DNA of 64,000 nt from Dastarcus helophoroides. Taxonomy: Eukaryota > Arthropoda > Insecta > Coleoptera > Bothrideridae. A program made the translations under genes and the position numbers. How positions within the stretch are numbered: the stretch's first letter is position 1; each line of letters starts with the position of its first letter. Below are positions 33,560 through 45,500 of this stretch, piece after piece. Location: NCBI GenBank assembly GCA_028583605.1, contig CM053325.1, forward strand, positions 60,436,822 to 60,500,821, given 5' to 3'. The notes below the pieces were generated by a model, which was not told where the DNA came from, did not search any database, and saw only the letters and a program-made list of their open reading frames with translations.

Positions 33560-36500
33560 GAAAATAACTGTAATACTGATGAGCCTCCAAATACCCAACT
33601 TTTTAACATTTTGGCTGTGGACCTCCAAAAGCACATTTGCTAGTTTAGGAGAATTTTTCATGACAAAATAATTAAAATAATGACGAATTACACTATATCC
33701 AATATTTTAGCTCAAAATTATTTTGATCGGGATCCTGCATGAGCACTCTTACGTATTTTAGAGATTTCGTGACAAAATAATTGCCAGATGAACCACTAAA
33801 TTCCCAACTTTTTTAATATCATTATTTTGCCTGTGATTGTCCAAAAAGAGAATGTTTCGTGGCAAAATAACTGAAATACTGATGAACTACTAAAGTCCAA
33901 AATTTTGGCACAAAATTATTTTAGTTTGGATGCACCATGATAACATTTGCGAATTTTAGAGAAGATTTCATGGGAAAACAATATTAATGCTGATGAACAA
34001 CGAAATAAGCAACTTTTTAACACAATATCATTTTGCCCATGGACCTCCAAGAGCACATTTATGAATTTTAGAGAATTTTACTTAACCAAAGAATTGAAAT
34101 ACTGATGAACTATCAAATGTCTAACATTTTCGTTCTTAATTATTTTGATTGGGATCCTCCATGAGCACTCTTACGTATTTTAGAGATTTCGTGCAAAAAC
34201 AGCTTCCAGATAAACCACTAAATTTCCAATTTTTTGAATATCATTATTTTGTTTTTTCAATTTATTTAAAATTAACATTATTTTGCCCGTGATTGTCCAA
34301 GAAGAGAATGTTTCGTGGCAAAATAACTGAAATACTGATGAACTACTAAAGTCCAAAATTTTGGCACATAATTATTTTAGTTTGGATGCACCATGATAAC
34401 ATTTGCGAATTTTAGAGAAGATTTCATGGGAAAACAATATTAATACTGATGAACAACGAAATAAGCAACTTTTTAACACAATATCATTTTGCCCATGGAC
34501 CTCCAAGAGCACATTTATGAATTTTAGAGAATTTTACTTGACCAAAGAATTGAAATACTGATGAACTATCAAATGTCTAACATTTTCGTTCTTAATTATT
34601 TTGATTGGGATCCTTCATGAGCACTCTTACGTATTTTAGAGATTTCGTGAGAAAACAACTTCCAGATAAACCACTAAATTTCCAATTTTTTGAATATCAT
34701 TATTTTGTTTTTTTTTCAATTTATTTAAAATTAACATTATTTTGCCTGTGATTGTCCAAGAAGAGAACGTTTCGTGGCAAAATAACTGAATACTGAATAA
34801 CTACGAAATGCCCAAAATTTTGGCACAAAATTATTTTGTTCTGGATGCACCATGAGAACATTTGAAGATTTTAGAAAAGATTTCATGGGAAAACAACGTC
34901 AACAGTGATAAACCACCAAATCCTCAACTTTTTAATACAATATTATTTTGCCTGTGGACCTCCAAGAGCACATATTGGAATTTTTGAGAATTTCTTATGG
35001 ACAATACTAGACGCCGAACGTTTAGCTCAAAACATTTGCGAATTTTCGAGATTTCGTGGGAAAACAGCTACCAGATGAATCACCAAATATCCAATTTTTT
35101 AACAAAACACTAATTTGCCGGTAATTGTTCAAGAAGAGAATTTTTCGAGGCAAAACAATTGAAATACTGATGAACTACTAAATGTTTAACATTTTAGCTC
35201 AAAATTATTTTGATCAGGATCCACCAAGAGAACATTTGTGAATTTTAGAGAAGATTTCTTGAGAAAAGAACTATAAAACTGATGAGACGCCAAAGACCCA
35301 ACTTTTTATTACAATATTATTTAACTTGTGGACCTCCAAGAGCACATTTTGATCAGGATCCTCCATGAGAACACTTGCTAATTTTAGAGAAGATTTCATG
35401 GGAAAAACTACTGCAATACTGATGAACCACCAAATACCCAACTTTTTAACACGATATTATTTTACTTATGGACCTCCAAGAGCACATTTGTGAATTTTAG
35501 GGAATTTTTAATGACCAAATAATTGAAACACTTATGAACTCCTAAATATCCAACGTTTTAATTCAAAATTATTTTGATCGTGATCCTCCACGAGAACATT
35601 TGCGAATTTTAGAGATTTCATGGGAAAACAATTACCAGATGTACTATCAAAAACCCAATTTTTTAACATAACACTGTTTTGCCTGCGATTCTACCAAGAA
35701 GAGAATGTTTCGTGGCAAAACAATTGAAATACTGATGAACTACCAAATATCCAAAATTTTAGCCTCAAAATTATTTTGATCAGGAATCCACCAAGAGAAC
35801 ATTTGTGAATTTTAGAGAAGATTTCTTGGGAAAATAACTGTAATACTGATGAGACACCAAATATCCAACTTTTTGTCACAATCTTATTTCACTCGTGGAC
35901 CTCCAAGAGCACATTTTGATCAGGATCCTCCATGAGAACATTTGCTAATTTTAGAAAAGATTTCATGGGAAAACTACTGCAATACTGATGAACCACCAAA
36001 TACTCAACTTTTTAACACGATATTATTTTACTTATGGACCTCCAAGAGCACATTTGTGAATTTTAGGGAATTTTTCATGACCAAATAATTGAAACACTTA
36101 TGAACTCCTAAATATCCAACGTTTTATTTCAAAATTATTTTGATCGTGATCCTCCACGAGAACATTTGCGAATTTTAGAGATTTCATGGGAAAACAATTA
36201 CCAGATGTACTATCAAAAACCCAATTTTTTAACAACACTGTTTTGCCTGCGATTCTCCAAGAAGACTATGTTTTGTGGCAAAACAATTAAAATACTGATG
36301 GACTACCAAATGTCCAAAATTTTGGCCCAAAATTATTTTGATCAGGATCCACCAAGAGGACATTTGCGAATTTTAGAGAAGATTTCTTAGGAAAACAAAT
36401 ACAATACTGATGAGTCACCAAATACTCAACTTTTTTTCACAATATTATTTCACTTGTGGACCTCCAAGAGCACATTTTGATCCGGATCTCCCATGAGAAC

Positions 36501-38900
36501 CCTTGCAAATTTTAGAGAAGATTTCATGGAAAAACAACTGCAATACTGATGAACCATCAAATACCCAACTTTTTAACACGATATTATTTTACTTATGGAC
36601 CTCCAAGAGCACTTTTGTGAATTTTAGGGAATTTTTCCTGACCAACTAATTGAAATACTTATGAATTCCTAAATGTCCAACGTCTTAACTCAAAATTATT
36701 TTGATCGTGATCATCCACGGGAACATTTGATAATTTTAGTGATTTCAAGGGAAAACAATTGCCAGATGCACTATCAAATACCCAATTTTTAACCTAACAC
36801 TGTTATGCCCGCGATTCTTCAAGAAGAGAATGTTTCGCGGCAAAGCAATTCAAATACTGATGAACTACCAGACGTCCAAGATTTTAGCTCAAAATTGTTT
36901 TGATCAGGATCCACCAAGAGAACATTTGTGAATTTTAGAGAAGATTTCGTGGGAAAACAACTATATTACCGATGAATCACCAAATATCCAACTTTTTGTC
37001 ACAATATTATTTCACTTGTGGACCTCCAAGAGCACATTTTGATCAGGATCCTCCATGAAAACATTTGCCAATTTTAGAGAAGATTTCATGGGAAAACAAT
37101 TGCAATACTGATGAACGCGATATTATTTTAGTTAGGGACCTCCAAGAGCACATTTGTGAATTTTAAGGAATTTTTCATGACCAAATAATTGAAATACTGA
37201 TAAATTCCTAAATGTCCAACGTTTTAACTCAAAATTATTTTGATCGTGATCCTCCACGAGAACATTTGCAAATTTTAGAGATTTCACAGGAAAACAATTG
37301 CCAGATGCACTATCAAATATCCAATTTTTTAAAACAACACTATTTTGCATGCGATTTACCAAGAAGAGAATGTTTCGTGGCAAAACAATTGAAATACTGA
37401 TGAGTTACTAAAAGTCCAAAATTTTAGCTCAAAATGATTGTGATTAGGATCCACCAAGATAACATTTGTGAATTTGGAAAGGATTTCTTGAGAAAACAAC
37501 TGTAATACTGGTGAATCACCAAATGCCCAACCTTTTATCATAATATTATTTTGCTTATGAACCTCCAAGAGCACATTTTGATCAGGATCCTCCATAAGAG
37601 CACTTGCCAATTATAGAGAAGATTTCATGTGAAAATAAAAGCACATTTGCGAGTTTAAGAGAATTTTTCATGACAAAATAATTAAAATAATGACGAATTA
37701 CACCATATCTAACCTCAAAATTATTTTGATCAGGATTCTGCATGATAATATTTGCAAATTTTAGAGAAGAGTTCATGGGAAAACAACGGCAATGGTGATG
37801 AACCACCAAATCCTCAACCATTTAATACAATATTATTTTGGCTGCGTACCACCAAGAGCACATTTGTGAATTTTTGAGAATTTTTTGTGGACAATACTAA
37901 ACGTCGCTCAAAACATTTGCGAATTTTAGGGATTTCGTGGGAAAATAACTACCAGATGAACCACCAAATGCCCAATTTTTTAACATAACAATAATTTGCC
38001 GGTAATTGTTCAAGAAGAGAATGTTTCGTGGCAAAACAATTGAAATACTGATGAACTACCAAAAGTCCAAAATTTTAGCTCAAAATTATTGTGATCGGGA
38101 TCCACTAAGAGAAGATTTGTGAATTTTAGAGAAGATTTCTTGAGAAAACTACTATAATACTGATGAACCACCAAATACCCAACTTTTTACCATAATAGTA
38201 TTTCATTTGTGGACCTCCAGATGAACCACCAAATACCCAATTTTTTAACATAACAATAATTTGCCGGTAATTGTTCAAGAAGAGAATGTTTCGTGGCAAA
38301 ACAATTGAAATACTGATGAACTACCAAAAGACCAAAATTTTAGCTCAAAATTATTGTGATCAGGATCCACCAAGAGAAGATTTGTGAATTTTAGAGAAGA
38401 TTTCTTGAGAAAACAACTTTAACACTGATGAACCACCAAATACCCAACTTTTTACCATAATATTATTTTATTTGTGGACCTCCAAGAGCATAGGATGCTC
38501 CAGGAGAACATTGGCGAATTGTAGAGAAGATTTCATGGGAAAATAACTGCAATATTGATGAACCACCAAATACCCAACTTTTTATCACAATGTTATTTTA
38601 CTTGTGGGCCCCAAGAGCACATTTTGATCAGGATCCTCAATGGGAACATTTGCAAATTTTAGAGAAAATTTCATGGGAAAACAACAACAATACTGATGAA
38701 CCACCGAATGCCCAACTATTTAACATAATATTATTTTGCTCGTGGACCACCAAGAGCTCATTTGTGAATTTAAGGGAAGATTTCATGGCAAAATAATTGC
38801 AATAGTGATGGACCACCAAATAATCAACTCTTTTGCACAAAATGAGGTTATCTTTGATGCTCCAAGAGGCATTTGTGAATTTTAGAGAATATTCAATGAT
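33560..38900. repeat. Higher-order satellite, about 113-bp monomers in about 560-bp units
   Basis: Roughly 45 diverged monomers, each of the form CAAGAGCACATTTGTGAATTT ... GAAATACTGATGAACTACCAAAT ... CAAAATTATTTTGATC. The variant GACCTCCAAGAGCAC...ATTTTAGGGAATTTTT recurs at 35471, 36037, 36598 and 37137, a period of 540-566 bp. Open frames on both strands are short and not conserved between units. Confidence 0.92.
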
Positions 38901-39124
38901 AAAACGATTGAAATATCTTTATTTTTACTATTCTTTTTAAACCTTCGACTGAAATTCCAAATATAAACGTTTGAAAAAATTTTGATCCTTGGACCTATGG
39001 AATTTCGAAGAAGTTTTCATTTGATTCTAAATCACGCTTTTTTCACCTTAAACCCTTCGAATATAGAAGCTTCATTCTGAAAGTATCAGATTGTGAGGTT
39101 GAATATATTTTGTTTTCATTTCAG

Positions 39125-39310
39125 TTTTATTGATCCTGTATGGGGCAATTTTGCATATTCCTAGAAACATTAATGAAGAAATCAAAAATAATTTAATGCC
39201 ACCGTGTCTCTTCGCCATATGTGGGTTAACGTCCATTTTATTAAATACTCTCCTAGCTACGTCACTTCTGGGAGAAATTTGGCCTGGAATAGTATTCTGG
39301 TTTGGTGCAG
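39125..39310 (+). CDS. SLC7-like exon I: last TM pair
   Basis: 186 nt after ATTTCAG, donor GCAG|GTAAGA. Encodes VLLILYGAILHIPRNINEEI, then PPCLFAICGLTSILLNTLLA and EIWPGIVFWFGAG. It matches the family LVFVILQQPENPKKLPYMAPCLPFVPAF...RFAVWCFVGLLIYFGYG, with the P-C-L after the loop kept. Phase 1 at both ends. Confidence 0.78.
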
Positions 39311-39401
39311 GTAAGAGCTTTTTTAGTAAAGATTATTCAAGCATCTCCATCGAATATTTATGGATTCTGAGATCAAAGGATGAATTAACAATACAGTTGT
39401 T

Positions 39402-39614
39402 ATAGAAAACTTGTTCCCTGAAACCAAGAAAGTTGAAAACACAACAGTTGCTCTAACGTGCTTCGATAGCCAAGCTATCACCTTCGAAGAGAGTATTTCT
39501 CTGCTTGCTATCGAAACGCTTTGGAGCCAATGTTGTTGTATTTTTAATCTTTTTTGGTTTCAGATGACAAGATTTGCATTTCAATTTTTGAAGGAACCAA
39601 GGACCAGTCCGTGC
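39402..39614. mobile_element. Fold-back MITE in the last SLC7-like intron
   Basis: ACTTGTTCCCTGAAACCAAG...GCTCTAACGTGCTTCGATAG, loop, then the inverted arm ending GAACCAAGGACCAGTCCGT. The outermost left end is missing. It lies entirely within the 447-bp intron 39311-39757. Confidence 0.8.
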
Positions 39615-39757
39615 ATTAGAATCTGGTTAACTATTATCATACTTTTTACTTTCGGTAGCATATTATCATATACATTTTAGTTCGCTAGCAAGGCTTACCT
39701 TTCAATTATTATTATTATTATCCACATGAATATATTAAAAAAATATCTATTTTTCAG

Positions 39758-39909
39758 GAATTCTTCTTTTCTGCAGATGTGAGTGCTGCACATGTGATGG
39801 ATTGATGCATACAGGTCCAATAAGAATCAAAACTACAGTTCCTATGATGGACGAGGTTATTACTCAGTACAAAGATCAAACAATAAATACGATCCTGATA
39901 GCTAGATGA
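39758..39909 (+). CDS. SLC7-like exon J: C-terminus and stop
   Basis: 152 nt after ATTTTTCAG. G|GA completes Gly, then ILLFCRCECCTCDGL, a cysteine cluster of five Cys in eight residues at the membrane-cytoplasm border, which could be palmitoylated (inference). A short tail ends IAR and stop TGA at 39907-39909. The family tail is usually longer. Confidence 0.75.
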
Positions 39910-40500
39910 CAAGAAACGTATGAGGACGAAAATGCATTCTTGGAATCTGACGAATAGTTAAAAAATGTGTATAATCAAAATATCTGTACAGATAATAAGA
40001 TTGTTGCTACTGTAAGATGTATTTTAACAAATGAATCTAATTATTGCGTGAATCTGTGCCCTTCGAGTGTTTAAAACAAACCACATATATCAATTTGTTA
40101 CTAATAGAGCATGTTACAATATATCATCAAATTAGTGTTGCTGAAAGCTATCGTTTTATAAAAAACTAGTAAAATTTATAGTCATAAAAAAATCCAAAAC
40201 TCAGGTAACAATAAATTCATCCTTACAGATTTGTAAGCTAATTATTTAATACTAGAAACGTGACTTTTTGCGATTTGTAACTGAATTTATATGTTCATGT
40301 TTCTCATGTCAATAAAAACTAAGTTTGATTTAATGTTTTCTTTTTTTTTTTGTTCCATTGGATTACTGTTGAGGTAGTAATTAGACAATGCACACTAAAG
40401 GTGCAATGCAAATTCAAATTGAAATATTTGCAGATTACAAAAACGCAGGACTGACATCAATTGAAAAAATATATTCTTTACAAATGTCGGGATTAAACTC
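39910..40500 (+). other. 3' UTR of the SLC7-like gene and flank
   Basis: Single-copy-looking AT-rich sequence after the stop, ending around the AATAAA at 40311-40316. Beyond it satellite resumes by 40500. Confidence 0.5.
40311..40316 (+). promoter_or_regulatory. Polyadenylation signal AATAAA
   Basis: AATAAA about 400 bases after the stop, followed by a T-rich stretch (TTTTCTTTTTTTTTTTGTTCC, 40336 on), as expected for a cleavage site. Confidence 0.55.
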
Positions 40501-40504
40501 GAAA

Positions 40505-41720
40505 TTCTGATTTTGATACCAAACTTTCGAATTGTTCCAAACTTTCGACTTGTTCTAAACTTTCGTCTTGTTCCAAACTTTCGCCTTGTTCTAAACTTTC
40601 GACTTGTTCCAAACTTTCGTCTTGTTCCAAATTTTCGAGTTGTTCCAAACGTTCGACTTATTTGTCGAAATTTTGACTTATATCGAAATTTTGACTTTTT
40701 TTCTTAAACTTTCGAATTTAAAGTCGAAATGTCGAGACTAAGCTCGCGTTTAAATTCGAAGTTTCGCGATTAGTCAAAGTTTCGTGTTTAAAGTTGAAAT
40801 TTCGTCTGATATCGAAATTGGACTTTTGTTTGAAGCATTCAAAAATTCGACTCATTTCTGAAAATGTTCACTTTTTGGAAAATTGGACTTTTTTCGAAAT
40901 TTAGACGAAATTTTCGAATATTCGTCAGAATTGTCACTTTTTTTTAAATTTTGACTTATTTTTCGAAATTTTGACTTCTTTCTCGAAATATTGACTTCTT
41001 TCACGAAATTTTGACTTTTATCGAAATTCGAATTTATATAGAAATTCGGACTTTTTCTCAAAGTTGTCAGAATTGTCACCTTTTTTTTAATTTTGACTTC
41101 TTTCTCGAAATTTTGACTTCTTTCTCGAAATTTTGACTTCTTTCCCAAAATTTCGACTTTTATCGAAATTTGGATTTTTATTGAAATTCGGACTTTTTCT
41201 CAAAGTTTCGAGTTTAAAAAGTCGACATTTTAAAACTAAGCTCGAGTTTAAATTCGAAGTTTCGCGATTATAGTCAAAGTTTCGTGTTTAAAGTTGAAAT
41301 TTCGTCTGATATCGAAATTGGACTTTTGTTTGAAACATTCAAAAATTCGACTCATTTCTGAAAATGTTCACTTTTTGGAAAATTGGACTTTTTTCGAAAT
41401 TTCGACGAAATTTTCGAATATTCGTCAGAATTATCACTTTTTTTTAAAATTTGACTTAGTTTTCGAAATTTTGACTTCTTTCTCGAAATTTTGACTTCTT
41501 TTTCGAAATTTTGACTTCTTTCTCGAAATTTTCAGTTTAAAGTCGAAATGTCGAGTTTTAAGTCGAAATTTGAGTTTAAAGTCGAAATTTCGAGGCCAAA
41601 CTCGAGTTGAAAGTCGAAATTTCGAGGCTAACTCGAATTTAAAACTCTAAATTTCGCGATTACAGTCGAAGTTTTATGTTTAAAGTTGAAAATACCTCTT
41701 CGATATCGTAATTTTTACTT
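40505..41720. repeat. TTCCAAACTTTCGAC and GACTTCTTTCTCGAAATTTT satellite with a 480-bp duplication
   Basis: Starts with about 15-bp units (TTGTTCCAAACTTTCG, 40530-40655). The segment from AAGCTCGCGTTTAAATTCGA (about 40741) onward recurs at about 41233, a direct tandem duplication of about 490 bp at over 95% by eye. Confidence 0.85.
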
Positions 41721-42570
41721 TGAACTGTAACTATTGATTTGAATCTCGAAATGAATTTGGAGAAACATCGATAACTTATCAGTTGAAATAACTGAATGTA
41801 CTTTAATGTGTGGTGGACGTTAAAAAGCCAGAAACTATAGAGAAAACTGTAGAAGTGAAACGCAAAATTTTGATTTTAAAGTAAACGTTTTGAGATTAAA
41901 CTTGAATTTCCACTTTTAAGTGAAAATTTCGTGTCTTTTTCGGAACTCAACCTAAAATACTTATTTTTGTCTTGCAAATTCGTCCTTACAATTTCGACAT
42001 TTTAGTCGACTTTTCTCTCAAAATTCGCCTTTTTTCACAAAATTTCTCTTTTTCTTTTAAAATTTCGAATTTATTCCAAAAGTCGACTTCTTTAAAAATC
42101 TGTTCCTTCAAAATCTGACTTATTCAAAATTTCGAATTATCTCAACATCTGTCACTTTTTCTTCAAAATTTTATCATTTCTTAAGACTTTTCCTAAAAAT
42201 TTGACTTTTTATAACTTTATGCAAATCGACTTCGCCTTTTTTCTCGAAATTTGGTCGATCTCTGATGAAAAAATTAATTTTTTTAGAATAATATTTATTA
42301 GGAAGTAATGAAACATATTTTTTGAAAATTTTCAATTTTTGTAACAAGCTTAAAATTCTAGGAAATTCAAATTCCAAATATTTCTCAAAATTTCGACGTT
42401 TATCCCAATATGGGATATTTTCTGACGTTTCGGTGGAGAAAAGAGGGGAACCTGCCCTTCACACAGGTGGGAGTTAAAAATTAAATATTCAACTGAGAAA
42501 TTTCGGCTTTGCTCTCGAAATTTCGACTTTTTTACTGAAATTTTTCGCAAAATTCGCTCCATTAACGAAA
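41721..42570. other. Mixed AT-rich non-coding sequence
   Basis: Partly unique, partly degenerate TTTCGA phrases. A GC-richer patch at about 42422-42476 (GTGGAGAAAAGAGGGGAACC) is unidentified. No gene seen. Confidence 0.4.
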
Positions 42571-45500
42571 TTTTGATAAAATTAACTCTCTCTGGAAGTT
42601 TCGAATTTTTACTAAATTTCGGATTTTTTATCGAGATTTCGTCTTTTTTATCGAAATTTCGCTTTTTTTATCGAAACTTCGATCTTTCTCTTAAACTTTC
42701 GACTTTTTTTCCTGAAATTTTACCCAAAATTAGCTCTATTTCCGGAATTGCGACGAAATTAACTCCCTCTGAGAATTTCGAATTTTTACCAAATTTGGAA
42801 CTTTTTGAAATTTCCATCATTTTACCAAAATGTCGATCTTTTCTTTTGAAATTTTAACTTTTTTTATATGAAATTTAACTCAAAATTCGTTCTATTTCCG
42901 AAATTTCGACAAAATTAACTCTTTTTGGGAATTTCGAATTTTTACTAAATTTCGAATTTTTACCAATTTCGAAATTTTACTAAATTTCGATTTTTTATAA
43001 AATTTCGAATTTTTTCTCCGAATTTCGATCTTTTTTTCAAACCGTCGATCTTTTCTCTTGAAGTTTTGACCTTTTTTCCTGAAATTTTACTCAAAACTCG
43101 CTCCATTTCCCAAATTTCGACAAAATTAACTTCCTCTGAGAATTTCGAATTTTTACTAAATTTCGATTTTTATTTTCAAAATTTCGATCTTTTTCTCAAA
43201 ATGTCGATTTTATCTCCTGAAGTTTCGCTCTTTTTTCATGAAGTGTTGCTCTGTTTGCAAAATTTCGACAAAATGAACTCTTTTTTGGGACTTTTTATTA
43301 AATTTTGACTTTTTTTGAAATTTTGAAATTTTTCCGAAATTTCGACAAAATGAACTTCCTCTGTAAATTTCGAATTTTTACTAAATTTCGAATTTTTACT
43401 CAATTTCGAATTTTTACTAAATTTCGAATTTTTACTAAATTTCGAATTTTTACTAAATTTCGAATGTTTTTTTTTAAAGTCGAGCTTTTTCTCAAAATAT
43501 CGATCCGTTCTCCTGAAATTCCGACTTTTTTTCCTGAAATGTTCCTCAAAGTTCGCTCTATTTCCGAAATTTCGACAAAATCAACTCTTATTGGGAATTT
43601 TCTAGACTTTTTTTGAAATTTTAATCTTTTTCTTAAAATGTCGATCTTTTTGTTTTAAATTTTGACTTTTTTTCCTAAAATTTTGCTAAAAATTCGTTAT
43701 ATTTCTGAAATTTTGACAAAATTAACTCTTTTTGGGAATTTCGAATTTTTACTAAATTTCGACTTTTTTTCGAAATTTTAACCTTTTTTTTACAATTTCG
43801 ATCTTTTTCTCAAAATGTCAATCTTTGTTCTTAAAATTTTAACTTATTTTTCTGAAATTTTGCTCAAAATTCGTTCTATTTGCGAAATTTCGACAAAATT
43901 GACTCTTTTTGGCAATTTCGAATTTTTACTAAATTTCAATATTTTTTCGAAATTTCGATCTTTTTCTCAAAATGTCGATCTTTTCTCTCAAACTTTTGAC
44001 TTTTTTTCCTGAAATTTTGTTCAAAATTAGCTCTGTTTCCAAAATTGCGACAAAATTAACTCCCTCTGGAAATTTCCAATTTTTATTAAATTTCGAATTT
44101 TCTTTTCGAAAGTTCTATCGTTTTCCCAAATGTCGATATTTCCTCTTAAGATTTAAACTTTTTTGTGTGAAATTTTACTCAAAATTTGCTATATTTCCGA
44201 AATTTCGACTTTTTTGTGAATTTCGAATTTTTACTAAATTTCGAATTTTTACCAAATTTCAAATTTTTTCTCAAAATTTAGACCTTTTTTTTAAAATGTT
44301 GATCTTTTCTCTTAAAATTTCGGCTTTTCTTCTAAAATTTTGCTCAGAATTACCTCTATTTCCAAAATTTCGACAAAATTAACTTTTTGGGAATTTCGAA
44401 TTTTTACTAAATTTCAACTTTTTTTCGAAATTTTGATTTTTTTTCTCAAAAGTTCGATCTTTTCTTCCTAAAATATCGATTTTTTTTGTGAAATTTTGCT
44501 CAAAATTCGTTTTGTTTTCGAAATATCGATAAAATTAACTTCTGGGAATTTCGAATTTGTGTAAATTTCGACTTTCTTCTCGAAATTTCGATCTTTTTCT
44601 CAAAATGCCGATCTTTTTTCTTAAAATTTTGACTTTTTCCTGAAATGTCTCTAAAAATTCGCCCTATTTTTAAAATTTCGATAAAATATTAACTCCCTCT
44701 GGAAACTTCGAATTTTTTGTAAATTTCGACTTTTTTTTCAAAATTTCGATCTTTTTCTCAAAATTTCGATCGTTTTCTCAAAATGTCGATCTTTTCTCTT
44801 AAAATTTCGACTTTTTTGAAATTTTACTCAAAATTCGCGCCATTTCCGAAATTTAGACAAAAAGAACTCTTTTCGGGAATTTCGAGTTTCTACTAAATTT
44901 CGACTTTTTACTAAATTTCGACTCTTTTGAAATTTTGATCTTTTTCTCAAAATGTTGATCTTTTCTTTTGAAATTCCGACTTTTTTTCCTTAAATCTTGC
45001 TCAAAATTCGTTCTATTTTCTTGGAAAGTTCGATTTTTTTCCTGCACTTTTGCTCAAAATTTGTTCTATTTCCGAAATTATGGCAAAATTGACTCCCTCT
45101 GGGAATTTCGAATTTTTTGTAAATTTCGACTTTGTTCTCGAAATTTCGATCTTTTTCCCAAAATGTCGATCTTTTTCCTAAAATGTCGATCTTTTCTCTT
45201 GAAATTTCGACTTTTTTTCTGAAATTGCGCTCAAACTTAGCTCTATTTTTGAAATTTCGACAAATTTAACTTCGGAAATTTCGAATTTTTACTAAATTTA
45301 GACTTTTTTTCGAAATTTCGTTTTTTTTCCCAAAATGTCGATATTTTTTGTTGAAATTTTGACTTTTTTCCTTTTCCAAACTCGCACCAAGTTTTCGAAT
45401 TTTTCAGAAAATTAACTCCCTCTGCCAATTTCGAATTTTTAATAAATTTTGAATTTTTTCTCAAAATTTCTATCTTTTTCTCAAAATTTCGATCTTATTC

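Larger units (their letters stand above)
28874..39124 (+). other. SLC7-like intron H-I (10.25 kb)
   Basis: GTAAGT...TTTCAG intron with a MITE split by a hAT element (29362-33420) and a 5.3-kb higher-order satellite (33560-38900). The first 490 bp after the donor are degenerate TTTCGA repeat and one unplaced GC-richer patch (28925-28990). Confidence 0.65.
9118..39909 (+). other. Gene span: divergent SLC7 / cationic amino acid transporter-like membrane protein
   Basis: Ten plus-strand exons encode about 570 codons that align, mostly without gaps, along vertebrate SLC7A14/CAT-type proteins from TM1 to the C-terminal TM block. Splice phases fit at every junction except 21056/27762, where one or more exons (TM7-TM8, about 60-70 residues) are missing. 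Family members move cationic amino acids or are orphan lysosomal/plasma-membrane carriers. Here the conserved substrate-site segments in TM1 (GxG), TM3 (GSAYxYxY) and TM6 (GFDxIATTGEE) are largely replaced, so ordinary amino acid transport is doubtful. The intact frames and splice sites suggest a fast-evolving expressed gene rather than a decayed copy. The gene spans 31 kb almost entirely because satellites, a hAT element and MITEs fill the introns. Confidence 0.8.
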
